A DNA stretch of 64,000 nt from Onchidella celtica (lineage: Eukaryota; Mollusca; Gastropoda; Systellommatophora; Onchidiidae): positions 39,406,296 through 39,470,295 of the forward strand of contig OZ007573.1 in NCBI GenBank assembly GCA_963931925.1, given 5' to 3'. Positions 37,007 to 44,362 of this stretch are shown piece after piece. Below the pieces are notes generated by a model. That model saw only the letters and a program-made list of their open reading frames with translations. It did no database searches and had not been told where the DNA came from. The position numbers and the translations under genes are program-made. How positions within the stretch are numbered: position 1 is the stretch's first letter; every line of letters starts with the position of its first letter.

Positions 37007-37455
37007 ACAGGCAGGGGACGGAAGTCAGTTGGTCAGAGAGGGGCAAAGAGACAGACAGACTGACTGGCTGACAGAGAGAGAGACAGGCAGGAAGACAGAG
37101 AGAAAGGGGAGACAAAGAGATACGGAGAAAGAGACAGACAGACGGACGGACAGAGGTATTGTTTTTCTGAACCAATGTTAGAACAGCGTAAATGGCAGCT
37201 AGTGACTTGCCGAATCACCTGTTGAAAGTAATCTTCCATTTGCTCTCGTCCCTCAGCCAACAGATGGAGCAAACAGGCGCCCAGGAAAACTCCACCAGCA
37301 AAACAGGTGAGGTTGGAGATGACCAAACCACGAATGCGCACATATTTGTTAGACAGGTTGTTCCCTCGGATCAGAAAGTACGGTGGCCATCCAAACAGAA
37401 GCGTGTCTATAAACAGCAGGGCGATGCACAGTCCCTTAGAGCTGTTTGCATCCAT
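17444..37455 (-). CDS. SLC39A1-like: ZIP-family zinc transporter, ZIP1/2/3 subfamily, six exons
   Basis: It moves zinc (or related divalent metal) into the cytosol across the plasma or an organelle membrane. Exons in coding order are 37219-37455, 35945-36150, 34602-34918, 31391-31542, 30278-30416 and 17444-17661. All have GT-AG borders and matching phases (0, 2, 1, 0, 1), giving 422 residues. Visible segments: TM1 and TM2 in exon 1; TM3 and a His cluster (SHGHSHAHH, residues 117-125) in exon 2; an acidic variable loop in exon 3; TM4 with the family motif [14 protein letters not shown] (His285) in exon 4; TM5 with HK at 312-313 in exon 5; and [18 protein letters not shown] (Glu388, His391) plus the last TM in exon 6. 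Human ZIP1-3 are about 310-325 residues; the extra length is in the loop. The exon 1 donor could instead lie 12 bases later (37207). Assignment to 1, 2 or 3 is open. Confidence 0.93.
17699..17907. repeat. Inverted repeat cluster, MITE-like
   Basis: A 25-base inverted repeat (cttgtccacagcatcc against ggatgctgtggacaag-like, with tccgct inside) bounds about 100 bp at 17807-17907. A partial further copy in the same orientation as the right arm lies at 17699-17790. It is in ZIP intron 5, just beyond the exon 6 acceptor. Confidence 0.6.
18024..18170 (+). repeat. Short degenerate tandem repeat
   Basis: Three units of about 50 bases share 'cagcgcactggcac', 'ttttaggacgtac' and 'acgtcaac'. Confidence 0.6.
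18784..19200. repeat. Dispersed repeat family B, copy 2
   Basis: It begins 'actagccgacccgcgcaa' and continues 'ggctacattaaaa...gcatttggattc' like the copy at 12404. The later part contains a region that is inverted relative to 12.9-13.1 kb. Confidence 0.65.
19895..20259. mobile_element. hAT-type MITE with perfect 8-bp duplication
   Basis: The 365-bp element has 27-28-base inverted ends with a single visible mismatch (starting CACAGACTAATAAATTAACC). It is flanked by CGCCACAC at 19887-19894 and again at 20260-20267. Eight-base duplications point to the hAT or P groups. It ends 25-35 bases before the large transposon at about 20292. Confidence 0.88.
20292..20460 (+). repeat. Left terminal inverted repeat with subterminal motifs
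   Basis: The end sequence gttacagtaagaa is followed by repeated, spaced motifs of the type acgcgtaatccctg, acgtgaaatccctga and acgtgtaatccctga. These are good candidates for transposase (THAP) binding sites. Confidence 0.85.
20880..25464 (+). CDS. THAP-DDE_4 transposase (ISL2EU-type), four exons
   Basis: Cuts and joins the transposon ends. Exons are 20880-21077, 21820-21974, 22433-22539 and 24383-25464; GT-AG sites and phases agree and give 513 residues. Residues 1-90 form a THAP zinc finger: C5-x4-C10, W41, C64-x2-H67, then [11 protein letters not shown]. The last ligand pair is split by intron 1. Residues 157-195 look like a coiled coil ([12 protein letters not shown]). A helix-turn-helix region precedes the DDE_Tnp_4 domain, with the acidic triad best placed at D335 (IIIDGTELR), D419 (MADKGF) and E466 (HIERVIRK). 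ATG 20880 is chosen because it puts the first Cys where THAP domains have it; an upstream in-frame ATG at 20712 exists. No stop or frameshift is seen, so the gene may be intact. Intron 3 contains the last exon of the antisense YqaJ gene. Confidence 0.88.
22642..23215. mobile_element. TTAA-flanked MITE inside the transposase intron
   Basis: TTAA at 22638-22641 and 23216-23219 brackets 574 bases with inverted ends CTCTTTATG and cATGAAGAG-like. It resembles the TTAA element at 16938-17238 in its ends and in the nearby gccc motif. It is nested in intron 3 of the transposase gene. Confidence 0.55.
23366..27813 (-). CDS. SWIM zinc finger-YqaJ nuclease, four exons
   Basis: Exons in coding order are 27509-27813, 26685-26918, 25820-25976 and 23366-24148. 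All splice sites are GT-AG and the phases fit (2, 2, 0), giving 492 residues. A SWIM-type finger is completed across intron 1 (C97-x-C99, then C107-x-H109). The C-terminal 260 residues are a YqaJ/lambda-exonuclease-like domain: [15 protein letters not shown], then GASPDGVV (D376), GIIEIKCP (E389, K391) and [13 protein letters not shown] (Q430, Q433). These match the D-ExK-QxxxQ pattern of that nuclease fold. ISL2EU transposons are known to carry a YqaJ protein of unclear role, perhaps in processing ends or repair; here it seems intact. The transposase's last exon lies inside its intron 3. Confidence 0.88.
25598..25695 (+). mobile_element. 3' tail of an L2/CR1-like LINE or derived SINE
   Basis: The order 'tgtaaagcggttcgagccc', 'gaagcactatataaat' and 'ttattattattatta' is the typical 3' tail of L2/CR1-related retroposons. 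It lies inside YqaJ intron 3, just past the transposase stop. Confidence 0.6.
27141..27320. repeat. Tandem duplication, two units of about 90 bp
   Basis: Both units carry agagaca, 'gtgagcctstctgccttcaa' (one base differs), 'catttccnatggaagctygct' and 'tcaatayttga'. It lies between YqaJ exons 1 and 2. Confidence 0.8.
27888..29889 (-). CDS. Retroviral-type integrase gene (KRBA2/Ginger-like), probably frameshifted
   Basis: The main exon is 29317 down to about 28190. A good upstream exon is 29620-29695, and a tentative first exon is 29874-29889 (ATG plus four codons); phases agree across all three. The protein has an H2C2 zinc site (H-x-H pattern near [11 protein letters not shown], then CQEC), an integrase core with D in NLIDMQS, D in LQSDNGSEF and E in [11 protein letters not shown], then an acidic Ser/Thr-rich region. 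Open reading in this frame stops at 28156. A better-conserved tail continues in another frame at about 28190-27888, ending in a Cys-rich motif ([16 protein letters not shown]). This points to one frameshift near 28190. There is no gag, protease or RT nearby. It lies between the YqaJ start (75 bases away) and the right inverted repeat. Confidence 0.75.
29318..29575. repeat. (GA)n tracts in the integrase intron
   Basis: Two GA/GACA-rich blocks (29318-29400 and 29480-29573) sit in the last intron of the integrase gene. In the sense strand they make a very long pyrimidine tract before the acceptor. Confidence 0.9.
30050..30199 (-). repeat. Right terminal inverted repeat
   Basis: The reverse complement of the left end: ttcttactgtaac at 30185-30197, the 24-base block at 30154-30177, and gggattacgtgg / acgggaagtccctga motifs further in. 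Confidence 0.85.
30278..30416 (-). CDS. SLC39A1-like: ZIP transporter exon 5 (TM5, TM6 start)
   Basis: Acceptor atcattacag, donor GTCG|GTAAGT. It carries [16 protein letters not shown] and SLISPIGVG, matching the TM5 HK motif and the following TM of ZIP1-3. Confidence 0.92.
30502..30651. mobile_element. hAT-type MITE, CAGTGGTTCTCAACC family (short copy)
   Basis: It starts ccgctgttctcaacc and ends gttgagaaccactg. The interior 'aatcgcccc' and 'ggaaatcaaaatcg' blocks match the copy at 54452-54898. It lies in ZIP intron 4, 85 bases from the exon 5 acceptor. Confidence 0.8.
31391..31542 (-). CDS. SLC39A1-like: ZIP transporter exon 4 (TM4 metal-site motif)
   Basis: Acceptor gctccacag, donor GAG|GTGAGA. 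It carries [14 protein letters not shown], the clearest ZIP1-3 signature in the gene. Confidence 0.93.
32227..32537 (+). repeat. (GA)n-rich tract
   Basis: About 300 bases of GA with interruptions, ending in a pure GA run at 32497-32537. It lies in ZIP intron 3. Confidence 0.95.
32950..33310. repeat. Dispersed repeat family C, copy 1
   Basis: It aligns closely with 50945-51290. Shared blocks include 'gcgaaccaa', 'tacagtaaacaatg', 'gggagacgtt', 'ggtagggaatctgacca', 'atgcaaccagcaggc' and 'catatctcgaagttacac'. It is non-coding and its class is unknown. Confidence 0.8.
33425..33560. repeat. Dispersed repeat family D, copy 1
   Basis: It resembles 38815-38945. Both read 'agttgtatgt', a 'gaaagaaa...aaacga' stretch, 'agagaaaaggaaaga' and then a 'ttcgtcaggaaaa' or 'ttatcaggaaaa' block. 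Identity is modest. Confidence 0.5.
33670..34490. other. ZIP intron 3 sequence, nothing recognised
   Basis: AT-rich intronic DNA. I see no repeat unit or gene. Confidence 0.4.
34602..34918 (-). CDS. SLC39A1-like: ZIP transporter exon 3 (variable cytosolic loop)
   Basis: It follows acceptor tgtccacag and ends at donor AAAC|GTAAGA. It encodes about 105 hydrophilic, acidic residues with no TM segment, which explains the length above the vertebrate relatives. It is placed in the gene by its position and by phase fit on both sides. Confidence 0.8.
34953..35390 (+). mobile_element. tRNA-derived SINE (copy 4)
   Basis: The head 'gacacggtggtgtagaggca' and B box 'gggttcaaaacccgg' are followed by the family body and an A-rich 3' tail. 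The anticodon-arm region is shortened. It lies in ZIP intron 2, antisense to the gene, starting about 33 bases from the exon 3 acceptor. Confidence 0.88.
35945..36150 (-). CDS. SLC39A1-like: ZIP transporter exon 2 (TM3, His-rich loop)
   Basis: It follows acceptor ctttctcccag and ends at donor AAG|GTTAGA. TM3 reads [20 protein letters not shown], and six His in 14 residues follow. The His-rich loop is a known feature of ZIP proteins between TM3 and TM4. Confidence 0.92.
36168..36533 (+). repeat. (GGAT)n minisatellite array
   Basis: Runs of ggat are broken by a recurring 'gaattgttgattgttgggcgg' spacer. It fills the end of ZIP intron 1 and stops under 20 bases from the exon 2 acceptor. The open frames across it (Ile-His-Pro-Ser repeats) are artefacts. 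Confidence 0.95.
36795..37160 (+). repeat. (GA)n/(GACA)n tract
   Basis: Purine-rich simple sequence with a pure GA core at 36951-37001. It lies in ZIP intron 1 and gives false Leu/Ser open frames on the other strand. Confidence 0.95.
37219..37455 (-). CDS. SLC39A1-like: ZIP transporter exon 1 (start, TM1, TM2)
   Basis: It begins at ATG 37455-37453 (MDANSSKGL). It encodes two hydrophobic segments and the family motif [15 protein letters not shown]. Two donors keep the frame: CAG|GTGATT ending at 37219, or CAA|GTCACT ending at 37207. Confidence 0.88.
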
Positions 37456-37694
37456 TTCATGCGTGCTTCTCCTCTGTGGTAGCAGAAAGTTAAAACAATG
37501 TGGAGAAAAAGGTGCACACAGGGTTTAAACATGAAATGTGCTAACTTTGGGTAACTGTCAGTGAATCAACAGTACAAATAATAATAATATGAATTTCCGT
37601 CAAGTGTGAGACACGCCCCTTTAATTCGTCCGTAACAAAAGATATTTTTTTTTCAGTTTCGAACACGGTAAATTTGGAAGGAAAACAATGGAGC

Positions 37695-38020
37695 CAGTGC
37701 TAGATTAACCATTAAGCAAACTAAGCACGTGCTTACGGCATCGGGGAGGGGGGGGGGCACCACAGAAATTTTTCATTGCTGGATTTCCCTTGGACAAAAC
37801 TGACGAGACATGCAAAACTGCAAATGGTCCAGCTCAACCAGGGCATACAAAAGGGGCCCCACAATACATGAAAAAACTTAAGTATTTGCTGATCTATAAG
37901 ATCGTTTTTGTTTTTTTAACAGTTAATTTTTTTTGTTATTTTGAATTACATGATACACTACATGTGGGCACCAACATCTTTCAAGTGCTTGGGGCCTCTA
38001 AAGGTCTTAATACGGCCCTG
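37695..38020. mobile_element. hAT-type MITE, CAGGGC family (copy 2)
   Basis: The left end is CAGTGCTAGATTAACC; the right end, reversed, is CAGGGCCGTATTAAG. The flanks aatggagc and catggagc agree at 7 of 8 bases, as expected for an old 8-bp duplication. It lies 240 bases upstream of the ZIP start codon, in the likely promoter or 5' UTR. Confidence 0.8.
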
Positions 38021-38127
38021 CATGGAGCCCTTAAATAAAAATGATTAGGGCAACCAGCGTAGCGTATTGTGGCGCGGGTTTGAAAGCATAGCAAAACAAA
38101 AAAAAACAAAACAAAACAAAAAGGCCG

Positions 38128-38452
38128 TTGTTATAAGTACGTACGCACCCCAAGCGTTTTGCGCTAGGGGGCGCGTACGTACACATAGCCATCCCTAAAC
38201 TCGTCTTTATTTTAAACCCTAAATCTTGTCGAATCCCTGCCCTTGTCCCCTCCCCTTTCCACACACACAAAAAAAAGGAGGAAAACAAAAAGAAAATCTG
38301 AAAGAAGATAATGAATTTAGGTTGTTGTTAGGGGAGGAGCCCATGCATTTCGGGAGGAGCTCTCTAGCTCTGGAGTGGAAAAAAGGCTTTAAAATATGTA
38401 CCCTCAGCTCAAACAAACGTGGGGGGGGGGGGGACGTATGTACTTGTAACAA
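38128..38452. mobile_element. MITE with TTGTTAYAAGTACRTACG ends
   Basis: The left ttgttataagtacgtacg and right cgtatgtacttgtaacaa are inverted matches with two differences. The interior is C- or G-rich. I could not fix a target duplication. Confidence 0.6.
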
Positions 38453-38814
38453 TATTCAAACAAAATATCAATAATATACCCAGTGACGGCTATAAATCCT
38501 TCCTAACTGGAGGTCGCCAAGCACTGAGGGTTGGAAGACTGGTTGCGCAGTAAAGTGTGCATTGTGCCGTGTAGAATGCTTTAAAAATAGGGCGCTTGGC
38601 CCTAAAATGGGCACAGGAAAACACTGGGATTGTCCAGGATTTGAGTAGCTCAGTATTTGTTGTTCAATTAATGTAGCATTACCTGGACAAAACTAGCAGA
38701 TTTATAGTCTTAAATTATTACTGTTATTCCAATGTTGACGAAATATTATAAAAACCACAGAAAAACTGTGGGGTCGCAGCAGGGCTATAAGCAATATTTA
38801 AATCGGGCAAAAAG

Positions 38815-38945
38815 AAAAAGTTGTATGTTACAAAACCCTGCGTGAGAAATAAAACCCAAACGATACAAAGCAAACTAAAGAGAAGACAGAAAATGTTCAA
38901 ATTTTCGGCTTTCGCCTTTATCAGGAAAAAAAAATGGAACAGAGA
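38815..38945. repeat. Dispersed repeat family D, copy 2
   Basis: See the copy at 33425: it shares the gttgtatgt start and the atcaggaaaaaa block. Confidence 0.5.
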
Positions 38946-39039
38946 GAACAATCGAGTAATAAAAGGTTTCAACAGGAAATGTATAGAATCGAAGCGAAAC
39001 AGAATACCTTACTTAGCTGCGAGATTCTATGCTGTCATT

Positions 39040-39310
39040 AAGGTGACCTAGATATTAATACCAGCACTTTGATGCAAAGGCTGATAAACTTATAGTTACA
39101 TCACAATTCCTTGCAGAGTACGTAGATATTATGACAAAGTTGATTTTGGACCAGCAATGTGTAAACAGAGGCGCAGAACGAAATTCCCATAACAGTTTTC
39201 TATTGTAGTGGATGAAAATGTGTCTCTCTTCTGTGGCCCAAATATAATAATGTAAAAGTCTGAACTTTGTCCAAAACAGAGAAGTCCACGTAACTTTATC
39301 ATCAAAAAGT
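39040..39310. repeat. Dispersed repeat family B, partial copy
   Basis: 'ttgattttggaccagcaatgtg', 'gatgaaaatgtgtctctc' and 'aatataataatgtaaaa' correspond to parts of 18930-19070. It abuts the truncated SINE at 39313. Confidence 0.45.
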
Positions 39311-39312
39311 GC

Positions 39313-39660
39313 AGGATCGAGTACCTAGTCTTCTCGGATAAGGGCGACAAAAATTCGGAGGGTCCCTGTGCACGTTGCGCACGTTAAAGATACCTTGGCA
39401 GTTGCAAATCGTAAAGAGCAGGCTGAACATGCCCTGCCCGGGGCAATATTAAATAAAATTCATCCCTACCATTCCCTCCCCCTCCCTCCCTACCCCCCCA
39501 CCCCTAAACAAAAAACAAAAAACCGCCTACCGGCGCTGCGCTGTGGCAACGATGTGCCTGCACCAGTTATAACTGGGCTGCAATGGCACAAAGGCAAATT
39601 TCCCAAAATGGGATTAAAGAAGTATACAAAATACGCACACAAAAAAAATAATACAAAAGT
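39313..39660 (+). mobile_element. tRNA-derived SINE, 5'-truncated (copy 5)
   Basis: It starts within the body at 'gatcgagtacctagtcttctcgg' and runs through 'ccttggcagttgcaaatcg' and 'ggctgcaatggcacaaaggc' to an A-rich tail. Confidence 0.85.
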
Positions 39661-40239
39661 AGGAATATGTTCACTCTAACTCCTTTATAGCAAGATGCTT
39701 ACCGATGATTCTCCGCAGAAAACAAAGAATTTATGACTGTCATGTTGGGATCTGACACATGATCCATTTGGCCGACTTGAGGGTATTAAGTTTCGCTCAG
39801 TGACGTGCTTTTTTCGCATGTAAATGTTGTAACTGATCCCTGGATGTGTGCACCTGGCTGTTTGAAATTCTGTAGACTACCAGCAGGGGTTCTCGATCTG
39901 TTGAAACATGTCTCTTCCTATAGAACCTTTCAACTTCCGCGTTACGGTTGTTTGCGGGGAGCCGCACGGCTTCGAAAAGCACCGTGTAGGGCAAAAACCT
40001 CAACTTGCCTCTATGATGGCATCTGAATATGTGTACATTCAAAGAAAAGATGCATTTTTATGCCAGAACCAGCACGTAACGGGTTTGTACAGTTGGGTGC
40101 CCAACAAGAGGATGGCATCGTTCGACCGTTGTCCACCGCTTCCGCACTACAAGTGGGGCACGCCGCCATTTTGTTTGCAAATCACGTGATATGGAGGACG
40201 GTAAATTAAAAGGGTCTATATTCATGTTGCATGATGTTA

Positions 40240-40615
40240 TCACCTCCCCCCCCCCCAACATATGCACACACTTTACGTGTGTCTGTCTGTCTCTGTCTCT
40301 CCCTCCCCCCTCACGCGCACATACACACACGTGCACACAACATGAACAATTCAGATCCGATTCATGTCTCATGACTTTATTATTCCCCTCCACCCACCCC
40401 ATCCCCCTCCCCCATTCCCCGCCAAACACACACAGACATACACACTGATAGCATATCTGCCTGTCAGTCGGTGTGTTTGTCGGTCGGTCTCAGAATCTCT
40501 CTCCCTCTCTCTCTGCCCCCTTTCCCCGCTCTCCCTCTCCCTCTTTCTCTGTCTTTCCCACACACAAACACCCACACCCACCCACCTACCCACCCACCCA
40601 ACACACAATACAGGT
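40240..40615 (+). repeat. C/T and (CA)n-rich low-complexity block
   Basis: Mixed ctgt, ctc, caca and ccca simple sequence with poly-C runs. The overlapping open frames on both strands are artefacts. Confidence 0.85.
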
Positions 40616-41579
40616 CACATTCCATAGACCTAGCAAATACGGGTAGGACGTACCCGGTGGCATAAAATTACGCAAGGAGATTAAACTGAATATCAACAGA
40701 AATTATTGTGCACAATCTGGAATGAAAAATAAGAAAAACGACTCGGTACTTTCACAACAGGTGGAGGGAGTGTACATTATTCCACGGCCTTGGCATTCCT
40801 CACAATAGGAATCTCCGCAGGGACAATACATGAATAATACATACCTTGGGGGGGGGGGGGGGGGAGAGAGAAAGATTGCCACCAACGTATGAAAAGCTTG
40901 CTTTTTTTGGCGGGGAGGTGGCGGGATGGCTTATGTTCGGTTTTCAGTTATCGACACGATCATTCCACATTGCCGGAGTCATTTTTTTTTTTTTTGGTGT
41001 TTTGAAAAATGAAATGCTTACCCTAATCAGACAATCACATTGCATCGTTCAACAGTTACATTGTTTTGTTTCGTTGATTTATGAGTTTTTAAAGGAAACC
41101 CCATATCCACCTAAATCGCCATTTTAGACGGTTGCTAGGGAAGCGTAGTCTAATCAAAAGGCCAAAGAGAGAAAATGCTGAGCTGTGTTCACAATTTCAG
41201 CTACAGCTTTCTAAGTAAAATACTATGCTCCCCTTGCAACAGCTACCACTGTATTCGAAGCAAATAGTTTTCTTTGATTTTCAAAGAAACACACAACATG
41301 ACTTGTGCAGTTGTGGAGTGATCTTGGCGTAATGGTAATGAATCAACAATTTTTTTTTGTCCGAGACACAGGATACTGCGACGGTTAAATTCACCAAATT
41401 CTGCCCGTATCATCCATGTCAACAGTGCGACAATTTCACCACGCCCCTTATAATCGAACGAAAAAGACTTGCACCACACAGCTCTATGACTAATAAGTAT
41501 TAGGCGGACCGAGGTTGTAGTGCCTAGTTAGTGCTCAGGAAAGCAAAGCGGGAGTGAAAGAAGGAAGAAAGAAAAATGA

Positions 41580-41671
41580 TCAAGATGGGACTAGAACCCA
41601 CGACCTCTGCTACGGCACCCGTCGCCTTGCCAAGGAGAAAACAGATCGCTTAACGGTTCGGCCACTCCGAC
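41580..41671 (-). other. tRNA-like (Leu/Ser-like) sequence, likely a SINE head
   Basis: Read on the - strand it begins gtcggagtggccgaaccgtt, which has the layout of a class II tRNA A box. A B-box-like ggttctagtcc follows about 65 bases later. The acceptor arm does not close, so this is a tRNA-derived pseudogene or SINE head and not a working tRNA. The LTR element at 41672-50538 is inserted exactly at its 5' edge. Confidence 0.55.
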
Positions 41672-42882
41672 TGTCGCGATGTGGGTTAGATGGGGAGAAT
41701 TCGACTGACACTCTTTGGAGGTCCGCTCCCACAATCGACGAACACACAAAAAAAAATACTTGCACTCTAAAAACTAAATAAATCAATTGCTTTGATTTTT
41801 AGCAGAACTGTAGGGCAGTTTAATTACAGGAATTAATGTAACAAATATAATTATAAATATAAATATCAATTCAAAGGCAACTGAATCTAACTAATGAAAC
41901 TACAGCTTTCTATAAAGACTAACTTATTCACTCTAACTACTTGCAGGTCATATGAGTTAGATGCCAAATAGAATCCGCGCACGTGGCGACGGATATAACA
42001 GTTTAAATTCTATTAATTCAATGAGACATGTTATGATATGGACATTTCCTCTAGACACGCCATGGAGAATGCTTGTACAACCATGCGTTGTCTGGCGGTA
42101 GCTCTGAAACTGTCTTCAAAAGTAAGTAGAACGGTTCACTTTCATCATTACAAATTAGTATGAACTCTCACCATTAGGCCCTCACTGGGAGTGAGAGCGC
42201 TGGATGTAAACACTGTGGGTTCATATCAAACCAAGTAGCTTAGGCTCTGGAGCTTTAAAACATCACGCTCCTCACAATATGGACTGCTCAACTGCGTCTC
42301 TATGTCTCTCATCTGGCTGAGGACTATCGCCGTCCACCTCGTAAATGGATTGTCTACATTTGGCCTCTATCTAAGCTCTGCACGGGTTTAAATACTAAAG
42401 CTATGTCTCGACCTTCCGTCCAGATTCATACATTTGATTGGTGCAGTCGCTTCAGCTCAGCCTGCAATATTAATTTATGCTTGTCATGGCCTTGCGCCAA
42501 AATCAAGGCCAATTTTACGGTCTAGACAAAATTTAAAATGCGAAACATTAACTACTAAAATCTTCAAACCCCGTGCTTTCTACTCTTATGCACGAATTTC
42601 CGAACGCCAACTAAGTGTCTAAATAAACTACCTTTACTCGCCCCTTATCTATGTTAATCAAAATCACGGGGTCGAGAACTGGTCTGTCATTCCTAGCTAT
42701 ACATTTATTCTGTCTCGCCCCTCCTTCTCTCCATCTATCAGAAAAAAGGTGTTTCAAAACAAACTGTTTACGAGAACAGCTCAAGGACAAATTACGCTGG
42801 TTATAATCAACAAGATCGTAAAAATTAACTCACTGACGTCGTGACCTAGCACGGCATTTATGATCCTAATGTGATCATGACA
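41672..42882 (-). repeat. 3' LTR of the Gmr1-like element
   Basis: Same length as the other LTR. I spotted six base differences between them (about 0.5%), so the insertion is young. Confidence 0.93.
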
Positions 42883-43486
42883 CATCCCCCACCCCAGTGA
42901 AAACTTAGGGTTTGAACGACATAACTGTCTACTAACGTTGCTATGTAATAGTACTTTTGAAAGGGCTATATAGTAAAAAATATAGCGTTACTGAAAGTCA
43001 AAAAAAAATAATTCTAAGAACGTGCATTATCGATGGACAATAGCATATGTATATTTATATGCGACGTTCTGTGATAATATATAATTATTGTAGCACTTAA
43101 GAATTAAAGTGATAAACTTCTCTCACACAGACATACTGTAAAGACTGAAATATTGAGCAACTAGCTCATCGCTTCACTGAGCGTAATTAATACATTCATA
43201 GAACATGAACGAACAATAGTTAATTAAAGTAATGGTATCCTGGCAGCAGTAGGTCTGGTCGCTCGGTTTGCCATTTCCTCATCTCATTGACCCGCAGACA
43301 AAGGCGTCAAGGTTGTCTGAAACTCAGGTCATGGTCAGGATGGACGCTAGTGGAAAAAGGAATCACATGGAAATTTTGAGAAAGAATGTCCATAATTGGT
43401 AGGACAATACCTTGTGAAACCATCCACGGTCTCCGAAAAAGGTGAAAAATGCTCAACCTCAATGTTTAACAGACTATTTTAGAACA
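42883..43486 (-). other. 3' untranslated part of the Gmr1-like element
   Basis: Lies between the RNase H stop and the 3' LTR. It holds the polypurine tract at the LTR edge and no env-like or other open frame. Confidence 0.7.
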
Positions 43487-44362
43487 CTAAATCAAACGGG
43501 ACAATACATCAGCTTGTAAATTATCCTCCCCAGGTATAGCCCGAATAGTAAATTTGTATTCCTGGAGCGCAAGGCTCCATCTGGTTAGTCGAGCATTCTT
43601 GGCTCTGTTCGACTTAAGAAACAGTAATGGTCGATGACCCGTTTCAATTATAAATTCGGACATTAATAAGTATCGAGAAAATGCATCTACCGCGTAAACA
43701 ATTGCGAGGCACTCTCGTTCGACAATCGCATAGCGCGTCTCTCGATCAAGTAATTTCCGGCTTGCATATAAGCACGGTCGCAAGAAACCGTCACGCTGTT
43801 GGAGTAACACGGCGCCTATTCCTTTATCTGATGCATCCGTTCGGACGACGAATGTCTGGCGTATATCGGGTAAAACAAGCAGGGGGAAAGTAGAAAATAA
43901 ATTCTGAATAGTCTGAAGGGCATCAGCGCACTGAGGCGTCCAGACGACTTTATTTGGAAGATTCTTCCTCGTTAGATCAGATAACGGGGCTGAGAGAGAG
44001 GAAAATTTTGGTATAAATTTCCTGTAATAATTCAAAAGTCCCAACAAGCTACGGACTTGCTTTTTAGTTTTAGGGGGTTGCAGTTTCAAAATACTGGATA
44101 TCTTGCGATCGTCTGGAGTCTGAACCCCGTGGGTTATGGTATGACCCAAAAAGTTTATATGGTGATATCCTAGGAACACTTTACTGGGTCTCGCGGTAAG
44201 GCCAGCTCGGCGAAGAGCGGCAAAAACTTCACGAAGGGCCATTAAGTGGCCAGCCCAATCAGCCTGAAAAATACATATATCATCGAAATATGATAGAACG
44301 CAGCGCAGTTCATTTAGTAAGATGTTCATCATGCGCGCGAACGTGGCTGGTGCAGTAACCAG
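43487..44362 (-). CDS. Gmr1-like element: RT C-terminal half and RNase H
   Basis: Same frame as the upstream pol part, separated from it only by a TGA (44363-44365). It contains the RT active-site box YFDD (44290-44279), the connection region with FLGHTI and LLGLLNYYRKFIPKFS, and RNase H starting VRTDASDKGIGAVLLQ. It ends ADVLSRLI and a stop; DVLSR is typical of the end of gypsy RNase H. No integrase follows, because it lies upstream in this element. Confidence 0.88.
   Translation of the reverse strand: MVTAPATFARMMNILLNELRCVLSYFDDICIFQADWAGHLMALREVFAALRRAGLTARPSKVFLGYHHINFLGHTITHGVQTPDDRKISSILKLQPPKTKKQVRSLLGLLNYYRKFIPKFSSLSAPLSDLTRKNLPNKVVWTPQCADALQTIQNLFSTFPLLVLPDIRQTFVVRTDASDKGIGAVLLQQRDGFLRPCLYASRKLLDRETRYAIVERECLAIVYAVDAFSRYLLMSEFIIETGHRPLLFLKSNRAKNARLTRWSLALQEYKFTIRAIPGEDNLQADVLSRLI

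Noticed and set aside
36712-37175. Minus-strand Leu/Ser/Cys-rich open frames
   Set aside because: Products of the (GA)n/(GACA)n tract on the other strand. No domain, no start context.
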